DNA of 64,000 bases, taken from positions 248,001-312,000 of the forward strand of contig NZ_CAJVAS010000001.1 in the NCBI RefSeq assembly GCF_910593845.1, in the 5' to 3' direction. The notes under the pieces are model-generated. The model saw nothing but the letters and a program-made list of their open reading frames with translations, did no database searches and was not told the origin of the DNA. Positions 8,703 to 16,852 of the stretch are shown piece after piece (the stretch's first letter is position 1; each line of letters opens with the position of its first letter). The DNA is from Paenibacillus solanacearum. GTDB taxonomy: Bacteria; Bacillota; Bacilli; Paenibacillales; NBRC-103111. A program made the position numbers and the translations under genes.

Positions 8703-9992
8703 GTGAATAAAAGATTATCAGTTATCGTTTCGTCGTTGGCAGCGCTAAGTCTGCTGGCGGCATGTTCCGGAGGGAAGACGACGCCAAGCGCGCCGGACGC
8801 TCAGGCGCCCAACAAGCCGGTTACGATCAAACTGTACCAATGGGTGGCCGTGCCGGACGATCAATGGCAGCAGCTGTATGTGGAGCCGGTCAAGAAGAAG
8901 TATCCGCACATTACGCTGGAGCAAATCACCCGGGGCAAAGGAACAAACCCGGAGGAATTGGTGACCGCCGGGGAGTTTCCTGATATTTTTACCATTTCCA
9001 ATAGCATGCAGCAATACGCTGCCCTTGGTTTGACGCAGGATATGTCGCCATTGGTGAAGAAAGAGAACGTCGATCTGGCGAAGTTCGACCCGGCGCTCAT
9101 GGAGCGGAGTAAAATCGACAATCAGCTGGCGGCGCTGCCATTCTACAGCAGTCCAACGGTAATGTTTTACAACAAAGCCATCTTCGATAAGTTCGGTGTC
9201 TCGTATCCCAAAGACGGCATGTACTGGGAAGACGTCATCAACTTGGCGAAGCAAGTGTCGAAGTCCGATCAAGGCTTCCAGTACAAAGGCTTGCACCCGC
9301 AGAGCATCTTCGCCATGAAGGGCGGTCTGCCGATCGATCTGCTCGATCCGAAGACGGATATGCCTACGATCAATAATGACCAATGGAAGCAGCTGCTTAC
9401 CTTGTATTCAAGCTTGGTCATGATCCCCGGGAACGAGCCGAAGGGGAGCGCGTTTGCGGATGTGGTCAATGCGTTCGTCAAAGATCAGAACACGGCGATG
9501 GTCCTCACGAATTTGCTGCCTTCGCTGCCGGAAGCGACCAAGAACGGTCTGAACTGGGATATGGTTCAGCTCCCGAGCTACAAAGGGTATGACGGCCTGA
9601 AGGGACTCGGGGATACGATGTATATGGGCGTCAACAAAGTGAGCAAAAACCAGGATGACGCGATGAAAGTCATCTCGGTGCTTACTTCTGAAGAAGTGCA
9701 GACGACGATGGCCAAAAAATTCGGCTTTGTGCCGGTGCTAAACAGCAAGACGGTGAAGGATGCTTTCGGTACCGAGATGGACTTTCTAAAGGGGAAAAAT
9801 GTGCAGGCTGTTTTTAAAGGCAAAATCGCCCCGTACACCCCGTCATCGGCTTATTCCGGCCATGCGGATGTCAGAAAAATTTTCAACGCCAAAGTCGCCG
9901 ACGTCGTCGCCGGCAAAAAAGATGTTAACACCGCGCTGCGGGAAGCGGATGAGGAAATTAAGCTGCTCATTCCGAAGATCAAGCAAAAATAG
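8703..9992 (+). CDS. Orphan extracellular sugar-binding lipoprotein (family 1 SBP)
   Basis: A 429-residue lipoprotein with leader MNKRLSVIVSSLAALSLL and lipobox LLAAC at about residue 21. It follows the family 1 sugar-binding pattern: YPHITLEQITRGKGTNPEEL near the N-terminus, VMFYNKAIFDKFGVSYPKDG in the middle, and a C-terminal helix with DVNTALREADEEIKLL. It delivers a carbohydrate to an ABC permease at the outer face of the membrane. No permease or ATPase gene adjoins it, so it is an orphan. It is clearly paralogous to the products at 33276 and 54146 and more distantly to that at 13751. The start is GTG, set by AGAGGGGG and the lipobox position. Control by glucose repression is suggested by the operator-like site at 8627. 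The sugar is unknown. Confidence 0.9.
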   Translation: MNKRLSVIVSSLAALSLLAACSGGKTTPSAPDAQAPNKPVTIKLYQWVAVPDDQWQQLYVEPVKKKYPHITLEQITRGKGTNPEELVTAGEFPDIFTISNSMQQYAALGLTQDMSPLVKKENVDLAKFDPALMERSKIDNQLAALPFYSSPTVMFYNKAIFDKFGVSYPKDGMYWEDVINLAKQVSKSDQGFQYKGLHPQSIFAMKGGLPIDLLDPKTDMPTINNDQWKQLLTLYSSLVMIPGNEPKGSAFADVVNAFVKDQNTAMVLTNLLPSLPEATKNGLNWDMVQLPSYKGYDGLKGLGDTMYMGVNKVSKNQDDAMKVISVLTSEEVQTTMAKKFGFVPVLNSKTVKDAFGTEMDFLKGKNVQAVFKGKIAPYTPSSAYSGHADVRKIFNAKVADVVAGKKDVNTALREADEEIKLLIPKIKQK

Positions 9993-10009
9993 ATAATGCA
10001 TCATGACAG

Positions 10010-10037
10010 GAGCCAACCCGATGGGGAGGGCTCTTTT
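10010..10037 (+). terminator. Rho-independent terminator after the binding-protein gene
   Basis: GAGCC...GGCTC arms with an inner CCC/GGG pairing are followed by TTTTT. Confidence 0.75.
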
Positions 10038-10117
10038 TGTTGACCGCGGGCCCAAACGGGAGTGGATGGAACGTTTAACGGAAAACTTGCTAAACCGATG
10101 GGTAGGCCTATCAGCCT

Positions 10118-11557
10118 CTAGCCGATCTTTTCCATCACCTGCTGTAGTTTGCTCCGTCTTTCCCGTAATACAAAAGTAAGCGGAATAGCGGCTATGCAGA
10201 TGACGGTGGCCGTCAAGAACACATCCTGCACGCCTAATGTCATACCCGTTTCCCGGGCGAGAGGAATCGTTCCGAGCTCCTGCTGATGCGTCAGCGATCT
10301 GGCCGCGAGCAATGAGCTGAAGACGCCGATCGACAAGGCGCCGGTCGCTTGTCGCACCCAGTTGGTAACGGAGGAGGCATGCCCCGATTTCTCCTTCGAG
10401 ATGGAAGACATCCCGGCGTTCATCACCGGCATGAAGGCGAGGGCAATGCCCACATAGCGAATCGTCATCCAGACCGATACGTACAGATGCGTAGCTTGAA
10501 GGGAGATGCGGCTTAACTCCCAGTTGGAGACGATCAGCAGCGCAATACCGCCCATAATCAGCCAGAATGGCCCGATGCGGGAATACAGCTTTCCGACGAC
10601 TGGGGAGAACAAAGCCATCACCAATGAACCGGGCAGCAGCACGAGCGCCGTATGCAGCGGATTCGACTGCTGGATGTCCTGCAAAAAGATGGGAATGAGA
10701 AACGTCCCCGAATATAATGAAGCCGTAATGATGCAGTTGATCAGCAAGCAATACGTGAACCGGCTGGATTGGAACACGCTCAGGTTGAGCAGCGGGTCCT
10801 TCAAGGACAGCTCACGGCGAATGAAATACACGAGTGTCGCTGCTCCGGCCAGCAGGCAGCCCAGCGTTTTCCAGGAGATCCAACCCCAACGGTTCACCTC
10901 GCTGAACGATAAAATGATGAGCGAGCTGCTGAGCAAAACGGTAACAAAACCGGGTAAGTCAAATGATTTGGACGCGCGCGCCTTGTGATAGGGCAGGCAT
11001 TTGCACGCAACGGCGATGGCCGTCAAGCCGATCGGCAAATTGAGCAGAAACAAAGACTGCCAGCCGTAATATTCGGTGAGCCAGCCTCCCAAGGTCGGCC
11101 CGAACGCCGGGGCCAGCATGGACGATAAGCTCCAGAGGCTCATCGCAAACGCCTGTTTGTCTTTTTCGATAAACTGGTAAATCATCGTCATCGTCGTCGG
11201 AATGATCAAGCCGCTGAATGCGCCCTGCATAATGCGGAACGTTACGAGCGATTCGATGCTCCAAGCGACCGTACATAAGACGGAGAACAGCGTGAAACCG
11301 GTTAATGCACCGACATACAGCCGTTTGTAACTCCAACGATCACCGAAATAACCGACAACCGGAGCGACGATCCCGGTCGCAAGCAAAAATCCGGTGATCA
11401 TCCACTGAACTTGGCCGAGGTCGGCATGAAAATCCTTAAGAAAGATGGGGAATGCGACGTTAATCGTTGTCGAGCTGAGGATGGACATGAAATTCCCGAA
11501 AAAAATCGATAAAATAATGAGCCAAAATGCCGATTTACTCGATGTGCCGTTTGCCAC
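10118..11557 (-). CDS. MFS drug efflux transporter, DHA2 (EmrB/QacA) type
   Basis: A 479-residue inner-membrane exporter with about 14 hydrophobic segments. The A-motif region after helix 2 reads GYFGDRWSYKRLYVG, and the helix-5 antiporter motif is recognisable as APAFGPTLGGWL. It would export drugs or toxic metabolites in exchange for protons. The frame is open much further upstream (to 11941), but that region is non-hydrophobic and includes the divergent regulator's promoter. I therefore chose the GTG at 11557, which has AAGGCGG 7 bases upstream and leaves a normal short tail before helix 1. It is divergent from the MarR gene at 11744, with paired operators between them, so MarR repression lifted by the pump's substrate is the expected control. 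Confidence 0.88.
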   Translation of the reverse strand: MANGTSSKSAFWLIILSIFFGNFMSILSSTTINVAFPIFLKDFHADLGQVQWMITGFLLATGIVAPVVGYFGDRWSYKRLYVGALTGFTLFSVLCTVAWSIESLVTFRIMQGAFSGLIIPTTMTMIYQFIEKDKQAFAMSLWSLSSMLAPAFGPTLGGWLTEYYGWQSLFLLNLPIGLTAIAVACKCLPYHKARASKSFDLPGFVTVLLSSSLIILSFSEVNRWGWISWKTLGCLLAGAATLVYFIRRELSLKDPLLNLSVFQSSRFTYCLLINCIITASLYSGTFLIPIFLQDIQQSNPLHTALVLLPGSLVMALFSPVVGKLYSRIGPFWLIMGGIALLIVSNWELSRISLQATHLYVSVWMTIRYVGIALAFMPVMNAGMSSISKEKSGHASSVTNWVRQATGALSIGVFSSLLAARSLTHQQELGTIPLARETGMTLGVQDVFLTATVICIAAIPLTFVLRERRSKLQQVMEKIG

Positions 11558-11659
11558 TTCTTCGCCGCCTTTTATTGCATAGTTTGCCGTCGGTCCGTCA
11601 GCAACGGGCGGCATGAACGCGTCTGCAATGCAATGAGAATGGGGTTTATTCACAAATAG

Positions 11660-11699
11660 TTGTATGATACAATCATCTGACAGTATTTGTATTATACAA
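11660..11699. promoter_or_regulatory. Twin palindromic operators in the MFS/marR divergent promoter
   Basis: Two nearly identical 13-bp palindromes are present: TTGTATGATACAA (11660-11672) and TTGTATTATACAA (11687-11699), centres 27 bp apart. Their outer flanks (TAG on the left, CTA on the right) extend the symmetry of the whole block. Each contains a -10-like hexamer (TATGAT, TATTAT). This is the arrangement expected for a MarR dimer repressing both divergent genes. Confidence 0.8.
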
Positions 11700-11743
11700 C
11701 TACCGACCCGGATGTCAATACATGCAGAAGGAATGATCATATA

Positions 11744-12163
11744 ATGAACAAGAACGATCTTGAACGGATCGATTACGAATTGGTGGTACTGATCCGCAGA
11801 AGCTCGCTGGACAAGGAGCTGGGAGGACTGGACCGGTCCTCTTACACGCTGCTTACGGAGCTTTCGAAGGATGGCGGACCGACCAGCGTCAAAGCGCTTG
11901 CCGATGAGTTCCGGCTCGATATATCGACGATCAGCAGGCAAACGGCGGTTTTGGAAGCCAAAGGATATGTACGAAGGCTGCCCAATGCCGCCGATGGCAG
12001 GTCAAGCTATTTTCAAGTGACGGAAGAAGGCATGCGCAAGCTGTCGGACGCGCAACAAGCCCGGCTGGCCAGACATGCACAGTTGTTTAAAGATTGGACC
12101 GATGAAGAACGCCGGCAATTCGGCGAACTGCTCGCTCGGCTGAACCGGACCTTTGTGGAATGA
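11744..12163 (+). CDS. MarR-family transcriptional regulator
   Basis: A 139-residue winged-helix repressor. The recognition helix region is VKALADEFRLDISTISRQTA, followed by the wing VRRLPNAADGRSSYFQVTEE. MarR proteins bind palindromes as dimers and release DNA on binding phenolic or drug-like ligands. The ATG at 11744 is preceded by GAAGGAA; the frame extends upstream to 11687 but that overlaps the operators. It is divergent from the DHA2 efflux gene and very probably represses it and itself. Its stop codon almost touches the stop of the convergent second MarR gene. Confidence 0.9.
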   Translation: MNKNDLERIDYELVVLIRRSSLDKELGGLDRSSYTLLTELSKDGGPTSVKALADEFRLDISTISRQTAVLEAKGYVRRLPNAADGRSSYFQVTEEGMRKLSDAQQARLARHAQLFKDWTDEERRQFGELLARLNRTFVE

Positions 12164-12164
12164 A

Positions 12165-12590
12165 CTATTTGACCGAAGCGAGCTTCTCGAACGTAAGGAT
12201 AAAGGCTTCCAGCTCGTCCGGCTCCAGGCGGGACAAGTAATGCTCCAATACTTGACTGTAGTTGCGCAAATCCTCTTCAAGCACTTCTTTGCCGAGCGGC
12301 GTAATGGAAACGAATACGTTCCGGCGGTCGTTGTTGCCGTATTCCCGGGTGATCAGCTTCTCGTGGACAAGACGGGTCACAACCGTCGAGACGGTGCTCG
12401 GATTGGCGCCGAATCGTTTGGCGATGTCCGTTACTTTGCACGGTTCTTCATCGGCAATGAGCTGAAGCAGGTAAAATTGGACTCTCGTTAATTTGGTTTT
12501 GTATTGCGTCAGCATTTTCGCTGCGATTTCGCGCTGCGTTTTTTGCATTGCGCTGCGAATGCGAAACGCATATTTATTATAATCATTCAT
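12165..12590 (-). CDS. MarR-family transcriptional regulator (second)
   Basis: A 141-residue MarR protein: DNA-binding core KVTDIAKRFGANPSTVSTVV and wing ITREYGNNDRRNVFVSITPL, with dimerisation helices at both ends. The start is the ATG at 12590 with AGGAGG 10 bases upstream. It converges on the other MarR gene with a single base between the stops and no room for a terminator between them. No target gene is adjacent on its own strand. Upstream, a perfect 8-bp-arm inverted repeat at 12661-12682 may be its autoregulatory site. It may respond to a related ligand, but this is inference. Confidence 0.88.
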   Translation of the reverse strand: MNDYNKYAFRIRSAMQKTQREIAAKMLTQYKTKLTRVQFYLLQLIADEEPCKVTDIAKRFGANPSTVSTVVTRLVHEKLITREYGNNDRRNVFVSITPLGKEVLEEDLRNYSQVLEHYLSRLEPDELEAFILTFEKLASVK

Positions 12591-12660
12591 TGGGATGTGC
12601 CTCCTGTCAGAGGTTGCTGTGATCGCCATTCGCGCGGTAACGTTCTATTCTTGATCGTTC

Positions 12661-12682
12661 TATATTTCTTATGCGAAATATA
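12661..12682. promoter_or_regulatory. Inverted repeat upstream of the second marR gene
   Basis: TATATTTC and GAAATATA form perfect 8-bp arms around a 6-base spacer, about 70 bases before the minus-strand start codon. The AT-rich palindrome is typical of MarR-type operators. Confidence 0.5.
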
Positions 12683-12793
12683 TCTCATTATATCAATTCG
12701 AGATGAAGCGGTCCCATTCCTGCATTGCGAAGCAGAAGATGAGAAGGTAAAGTTAACGTATCAAGGGAATCGTTGATGGAGGTGGCGGCAACG

Positions 12794-13621
12794 ATGGACT
12801 ATGAATTTCTGGAAGGATTCACGCCGAGAATCCTTCATATGAACCACCGGGAGCAAACGTATTGGGAGGAGTTCCAGTACACGCTCTTTCGGGAATCGAC
12901 GGTGATGCATCTGCTGGCCTATGTGTATACCGGGGAGGGCACGCTTGAACTGGAGCATAAAAAAACGGCAATATCCGAAGGGACGGTATTCCAGCATAAG
13001 CCCGGGCAGCGCTTGCTCCTTACCTCGAGCCCGGATCGTCCCCTTGGACATTATTCGTTCAGCTACCAGTATGGGCTCGTTCGCTGGGAAGGTTCGCAAT
13101 CGTTATGGACCGACAAAACGGGAATATTGCCGCTGCCGGAGACGTTTCGTGTGACGGACCGCAGCATGAAGGACGATTTCGAGCATGCGTTCAAGCTGTG
13201 GACAGCCAAAAATAAAGGATACGAGTGGCGCGTCAAACTGGCGATGCTCGATATTTTGAGCAAGCTCGATGTGCTGCGGGACAGTGATCCGGCTTCCAAC
13301 TCGGCGCCTTACAAATATGTTGAAGAAGCGATCGGCCTAATGAAGGCCAATTATGCAGCGGCCATTTCACGGGAATGGCTTGCCAAGCAGCTTTCGCTGT
13401 CTCCGGGATATTTCTCGATCTTGTTCAAGCGGCATACCGGGTACACGCCGATTGAATATTTGCAAAAAATCCGCATGGATGAAGCGAAGAAGCTGCTCAA
13501 GACAACCCGGCTGGCGATCAACGAAATCGCGCGGGAGGTCGGGCTCCTGGACCCGTTCTACTTCACAAGACTGTTTACGGCTCATGTCGGCATTCCTCCG
13601 CGGGAATTCCGTAACGGGTAG
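12794..13621 (+). CDS. AraC-family transcriptional regulator
   Basis: A 275-residue regulator with an N-terminal cupin-like sensor domain (about 1-150) and a C-terminal double helix-turn-helix (about 180-275). The latter is recognisable by WLAKQLSLSPGYFSILFKRH, the AraC signature INEIAREVGLLDPFYFTRLF and the PPREFR ending. GGAGGT lies 10 bases before the ATG at 12794; another ATG at 12776 overlaps that site and is less likely. It sits just upstream of an orphan binding protein and a three-gene catabolic operon whose promoters share a 42-bp element, so it is the obvious candidate activator of both. The inducer is unknown. Confidence 0.88.
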   Translation: MDYEFLEGFTPRILHMNHREQTYWEEFQYTLFRESTVMHLLAYVYTGEGTLELEHKKTAISEGTVFQHKPGQRLLLTSSPDRPLGHYSFSYQYGLVRWEGSQSLWTDKTGILPLPETFRVTDRSMKDDFEHAFKLWTAKNKGYEWRVKLAMLDILSKLDVLRDSDPASNSAPYKYVEEAIGLMKANYAAAISREWLAKQLSLSPGYFSILFKRHTGYTPIEYLQKIRMDEAKKLLKTTRLAINEIAREVGLLDPFYFTRLFTAHVGIPPREFRNG

Positions 13622-13634
13622 TACGAACGCAACA

Positions 13635-13676
13635 CATAACAATTATCCAGTTTATCGAATTATTTCTCCATGTACG
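13635..13676 (+). promoter_or_regulatory. Copy 1 of a 42-bp shared promoter element
   Basis: The element begins CATAACAATTATCCAGTT and ends CATGTACG. The same first 18 bases (one mismatch) and identical last 8 bases recur at 15225-15266 with the same total length. Here it ends 74 bases before the binding-protein start. A -10-like TAAGAT follows at 13695-13700. The layout suggests AraC-type activator sites next to the core promoter. Confidence 0.65.
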
Positions 13677-13750
13677 CATCGCACGCCCGGACGGTAAGAT
13701 AACGTTAGAAACCCGAGGAGCATGCGGGGAAGCGAGGGGGAGCAGTTCGA

Positions 13751-15061
13751 ATGCGGTGTAAACAAGCCTGGATATCGATCATTGCCCTGATTTTCGTAAG
13801 CGCTTGCAACGGTGCGGACAGTCCGGGACGCGAAACGGGAAATGAGGTTGGCGGCGTGCCTGCGGCAAAGAAAGACCCAGTGGAGCTGACCGTATACAAC
13901 GTTGATAAGCATCCCGAAGAGCGTTTCATGGTGGAGTACGGCAACAAAATCAAGGAGAAGTTTCCTCATGTGACCGTCAAATATGTGACGGGGGACTTGG
14001 CGGCGCTCGTGACTTCGGGTGTGGAGATCGATCTGATCCTTACGTCCATCGGACTCACGAACAGCGCGGTGCTTAAGTATAATTTTCAATACGACCTGTC
14101 GGACTTGATAAAGAAATACAACTACAACACGTCCCGCCTCGAACCGTCGACGGTCGCGATCCAGAAGGAGCTCGCAGGCGGCGGCATGTACGGGCTGCCG
14201 GTGCGAACGTCGACCATGGCTTTATTTTACAACCGGGATATATTCGACAAGTTCGCTGTTCCGTATCCAGCCGAGGGCATGACATGGGATGAACTGTATG
14301 AATTATCGCGGAAGCTGACCCGGATCGATGCCGGCGTGCAGTATTACGGGTACATTATGTCTCCCGGGCATATGCTCTCGCATAACCAGCTGTCGCTTCC
14401 GGCCATTCACGCCAAGACGAACGAAATTGTGTTCACGAGCGATAAATATGCCGGGCTTGTGAAGAACTGGCTTCGTTTCTTCCAGCTCCCCGGCATGGAG
14501 ACGTACAAGGATGCCATGTCGACCAATACGGCTATCCATAAAGCGGCCTTCACCAAGACGCAAAATGCAGCGATGTTCGCCTTCTCGACGGTATGGCGCG
14601 ATGCCGAGATGTCCGATGTGAACTGGGATGTCGTGCCGCTTCCATCGTTCAAGGAGGCGAAGGGCGTAGGGCCGCAATCATACCCGGCTTATTTTTACTT
14701 GACGAGCCAAAGCAAGCATAAAGAGCAGGCGTTCGAGATCATGTCGTATTTTACGACGGACGAATTCCAGCTGTTCACCTCCCGCATGGGTCTTCCGCCG
14801 ATTGTGACGACGCCCGACGTGCTGAAGGAGTTCGGCAAGGGCAGCGAATACGCCGAGTTTTATAAAGGCAAAAATTTGAAAGCGCTTGTACCGGCAAGCT
14901 ACGCGCCTGCCATCCCGAAAACCGAATATACGAGCATCGCGGAAAAGCACGTCGTCGCGGCGATGAAAGAAACGCTGTTCGCAAATAAAGACATCAATTC
15001 GGCGCTGCGGGATTCGGCGGAAGCCGCCAAAAAGGAAATCGAATCGATTCAAGTGAAATAA
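13751..15061 (+). CDS. Orphan extracellular sugar-binding lipoprotein (family 1 SBP)
   Basis: A 436-residue lipoprotein: leader MRCKQAWISIIALIF and lipobox FVSAC near residue 19, then a linker rich in Gly/Glu. The core shows the family pattern KIKEKFPHVTVKYVTG, ALFYNRDIFDKFAVPYPAEG, NWDVVPLPSF and a C-terminal DINSALRDSAEAAKKEIE helix. It lacks the GKGTNP motif found in the three other orphan binding proteins of this window, so it is the most divergent of the set. GCGAGGGGGAG lies about 9 bases upstream of the ATG. It lies between the AraC gene and the amidohydrolase operon, and its promoter shares an element with that operon, which suggests that it imports the operon's substrate. No permease gene is adjacent. 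Confidence 0.88.
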   Translation: MRCKQAWISIIALIFVSACNGADSPGRETGNEVGGVPAAKKDPVELTVYNVDKHPEERFMVEYGNKIKEKFPHVTVKYVTGDLAALVTSGVEIDLILTSIGLTNSAVLKYNFQYDLSDLIKKYNYNTSRLEPSTVAIQKELAGGGMYGLPVRTSTMALFYNRDIFDKFAVPYPAEGMTWDELYELSRKLTRIDAGVQYYGYIMSPGHMLSHNQLSLPAIHAKTNEIVFTSDKYAGLVKNWLRFFQLPGMETYKDAMSTNTAIHKAAFTKTQNAAMFAFSTVWRDAEMSDVNWDVVPLPSFKEAKGVGPQSYPAYFYLTSQSKHKEQAFEIMSYFTTDEFQLFTSRMGLPPIVTTPDVLKEFGKGSEYAEFYKGKNLKALVPASYAPAIPKTEYTSIAEKHVVAAMKETLFANKDINSALRDSAEAAKKEIESIQVK

Positions 15062-15140
15062 TCGGCCGCACATGAGCTGCGTCCTCGCTGCGATCCGAGG
15101 GGTTCAGCCGTGTCACTATTACAGGCCGAATCACCTCTTG

Positions 15141-15183
15141 CCCCCGGTGCCCGGGAGAACGACGTTCTCTGCGATAACGGGGG
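15141..15183 (+). terminator. Hairpin after the binding-protein gene
   Basis: CCCCCG and CGGGGG arms enclose an inner AGAAC/GTTCT hairpin and are followed by a T-rich but imperfect tract. It lies between the binding-protein stop and the next promoter element. Confidence 0.45.
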
Positions 15184-15224
15184 TTCGCTGTTTCCGGCGG
15201 TAGAGATCCGTCGGAGCAAGCTTG

Positions 15225-15266
15225 CATAACAATAATCCAGTTATCGATGATTTACGTTCATGTACG
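15225..15266 (+). promoter_or_regulatory. Copy 2 of the 42-bp shared promoter element
   Basis: It begins CATAACAATAATCCAGTT and ends CATGTACG, matching copy 1 at both ends with identical length. It ends 68 bases before the amidohydrolase start. A -10-like TATTCT lies at 15284-15289, the same distance downstream (to within a base) as in copy 1. Confidence 0.65.
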
Positions 15267-15334
15267 TGAGACATCATTCGTTTTATTCTATTCACAACAA
15301 CCGATAACACGACGATTCGGATGGAGGAGAAACG

Positions 15335-16432
15335 ATGAGTAACAGGCCGAAATTGATTGATACGGATGTCCACAATGCGATTGCGAAATCCAAAGATTTG
15401 CTTCCCTATTTGCCCAGAGTATGGCACGAACAATGGTCCGGCTCCGGGGCGGGAGCGACTTACGGCTGGTATTCGCCGGTCGGGGTGATGCGCAAGGATG
15501 CGGTGCCGGATGGAGGCGGACCGCCGGGGAGCGACCCGCACTTCCTACTGAAGCATCATCTGGAGCCTAACGGCATCGACTATGCGATTTTAACCGGATC
15601 GGGCATTCTGGGCATCTCGCTGCATCCCGACCCGGACTACGCGAACGCGGTCGCGTCGGCCTATAACGACTGGCTTACGGACACCTGGCTGAAGGCGAGT
15701 CCGAGGTACAAGGGCTCGATTCTGATTAACCATTCCGATCCTGCCGCAGCGGCGAAAGAAATCGACCGGATGGCCGGACATCCGGACATGCTCCAAGTCA
15801 TCATGTGCAGCGGCGCCCGCACTTTGTACGGGCAGCGGTTCTACCATCCGATCTATGAAGCCGCCGAGCGTCACGGGCTTCCCGTCGCGATTCATCCAGG
15901 AACGGAGGGCCGAGGGCCGAACGGGGCGCCGACGCCATCCGGTTATCCGACAAGATACTTGGAGTGGCATAACATATTGCCGATCAACTACATGGCTCAT
16001 GTCAACAGCCTGGTGTGCGAGGGCGTATTCGAGAAATTTCCGAAGCTCAAGTTCGTGGCGATTGAAGGAGGGATCGCCTGGCTGCCGCATCTGATGTGGC
16101 GGATGGACAAAAATTTTAAAGGGCTGCGCGACCAGGTGCCTTGGCTGAAGCGGCTGCCGTCGGAATACATTACGGAACATATTCGCTTGACCACCCAGCC
16201 GATCGAGGAGCCGGCCCGGCCGGACCATATCAACCAGATCTTCGATATGATCGGCGCGGACCATATGGTTATGTTCTCCTCGGATTATCCGCATTGGGAT
16301 TACGATAACCCGAAAATAGCGCTGCGGCCGATCCGCAAGGAGCTTCGCGATAAAATATTCGCCGACAACGCGATTGAGCTGTACGGTCTTACTTCCGCGC
16401 CAGCGGTTGCTGTGGAAGGAGATGCCCGATAA
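15335..16432 (+). CDS. Amidohydrolase 2-family metal-dependent hydrolase/decarboxylase
   Basis: A 365-residue cytoplasmic TIM-barrel enzyme of the amidohydrolase-related family that includes ACMSD and gamma-resorcylate decarboxylases. The first-strand metal motif is IDTDVH (Asp-x-His type), a second His lies in VAIHPG, and the last-strand Asp is in FSSDYPHWD, so the metal site looks complete. GGAGGAGAAACG precedes the ATG closely. It is the first gene of a three-gene operon with a Rieske ferredoxin and an alpha/beta hydrolase. Family members decarboxylate or hydrolyse aromatic or ring-fission acids, and some open lactones; together with a binding protein this may be breakdown of an aryl ester or glycoside. 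The substrate is inferred, not shown. Confidence 0.85.
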   Translation: MSNRPKLIDTDVHNAIAKSKDLLPYLPRVWHEQWSGSGAGATYGWYSPVGVMRKDAVPDGGGPPGSDPHFLLKHHLEPNGIDYAILTGSGILGISLHPDPDYANAVASAYNDWLTDTWLKASPRYKGSILINHSDPAAAAKEIDRMAGHPDMLQVIMCSGARTLYGQRFYHPIYEAAERHGLPVAIHPGTEGRGPNGAPTPSGYPTRYLEWHNILPINYMAHVNSLVCEGVFEKFPKLKFVAIEGGIAWLPHLMWRMDKNFKGLRDQVPWLKRLPSEYITEHIRLTTQPIEEPARPDHINQIFDMIGADHMVMFSSDYPHWDYDNPKIALRPIRKELRDKIFADNAIELYGLTSAPAVAVEGDAR

Positions 16433-16433
16433 C

Positions 16434-16805
16434 ATGACGACATCGGCAAAAAAGAAGTATTATGCGGCTCAAGCAAGCGATGTTGTTCGGACGGGGAGCA
16501 AGCTGGTTGAAATCCGTGGGATCGAAATCGGCATTTACTACGTAAACGGAGCGTACTATGCATGGCGCAACGCATGCCCTCATGCTGCCGCGCCTGTGTG
16601 CAAGGGGAAGGTATGCGGGACCAAGCTTCCATCGGACGTCTATCAGTACGAATTCGGCAAGGACAAGGAAGTGTTAAGATGTCCATGGCACGGCTGGGAA
16701 TTTGATTTGCTGACGGGCAAGCATCTGTCCGATGAACAGGTTAAGCTTCGCGGCTATGAAGTGCAGGTCGAAGGAGAAGAAATTTATGTACTGTTGACGG
16801 AATAA
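16434..16805 (+). CDS. Rieske [2Fe-2S] ferredoxin-type protein
   Basis: A 123-residue protein consisting of one Rieske domain. Both cluster-binding boxes are intact: CPHAAAPVCKG with Cys48 and His50, and CPWHGWEFDLLTGK with Cys83 and His86. It starts one base after the amidohydrolase stop; AAGGAG lies 13 bases upstream, inside the preceding gene, so translational coupling is likely. Stand-alone Rieske proteins normally carry electrons to an oxygenase, but no oxygenase alpha subunit or reductase is encoded nearby. Either its partner lies elsewhere or it serves a different redox step with the adjacent amidohydrolase. Confidence 0.9.
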   Translation: MTTSAKKKYYAAQASDVVRTGSKLVEIRGIEIGIYYVNGAYYAWRNACPHAAAPVCKGKVCGTKLPSDVYQYEFGKDKEVLRCPWHGWEFDLLTGKHLSDEQVKLRGYEVQVEGEEIYVLLTE

Positions 16806-16852
16806 CCGTCAATCATCCGCTGCTGACGACAAGCGTTCGGAGGGAATAAGCG

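Noticed and set aside
10118-11941. Full 607-codon version of the MFS gene
   Set aside because: The first 128 codons are non-hydrophobic and cross the operators and start of the divergent marR gene; the GTG at 11557 has a good ribosome site.
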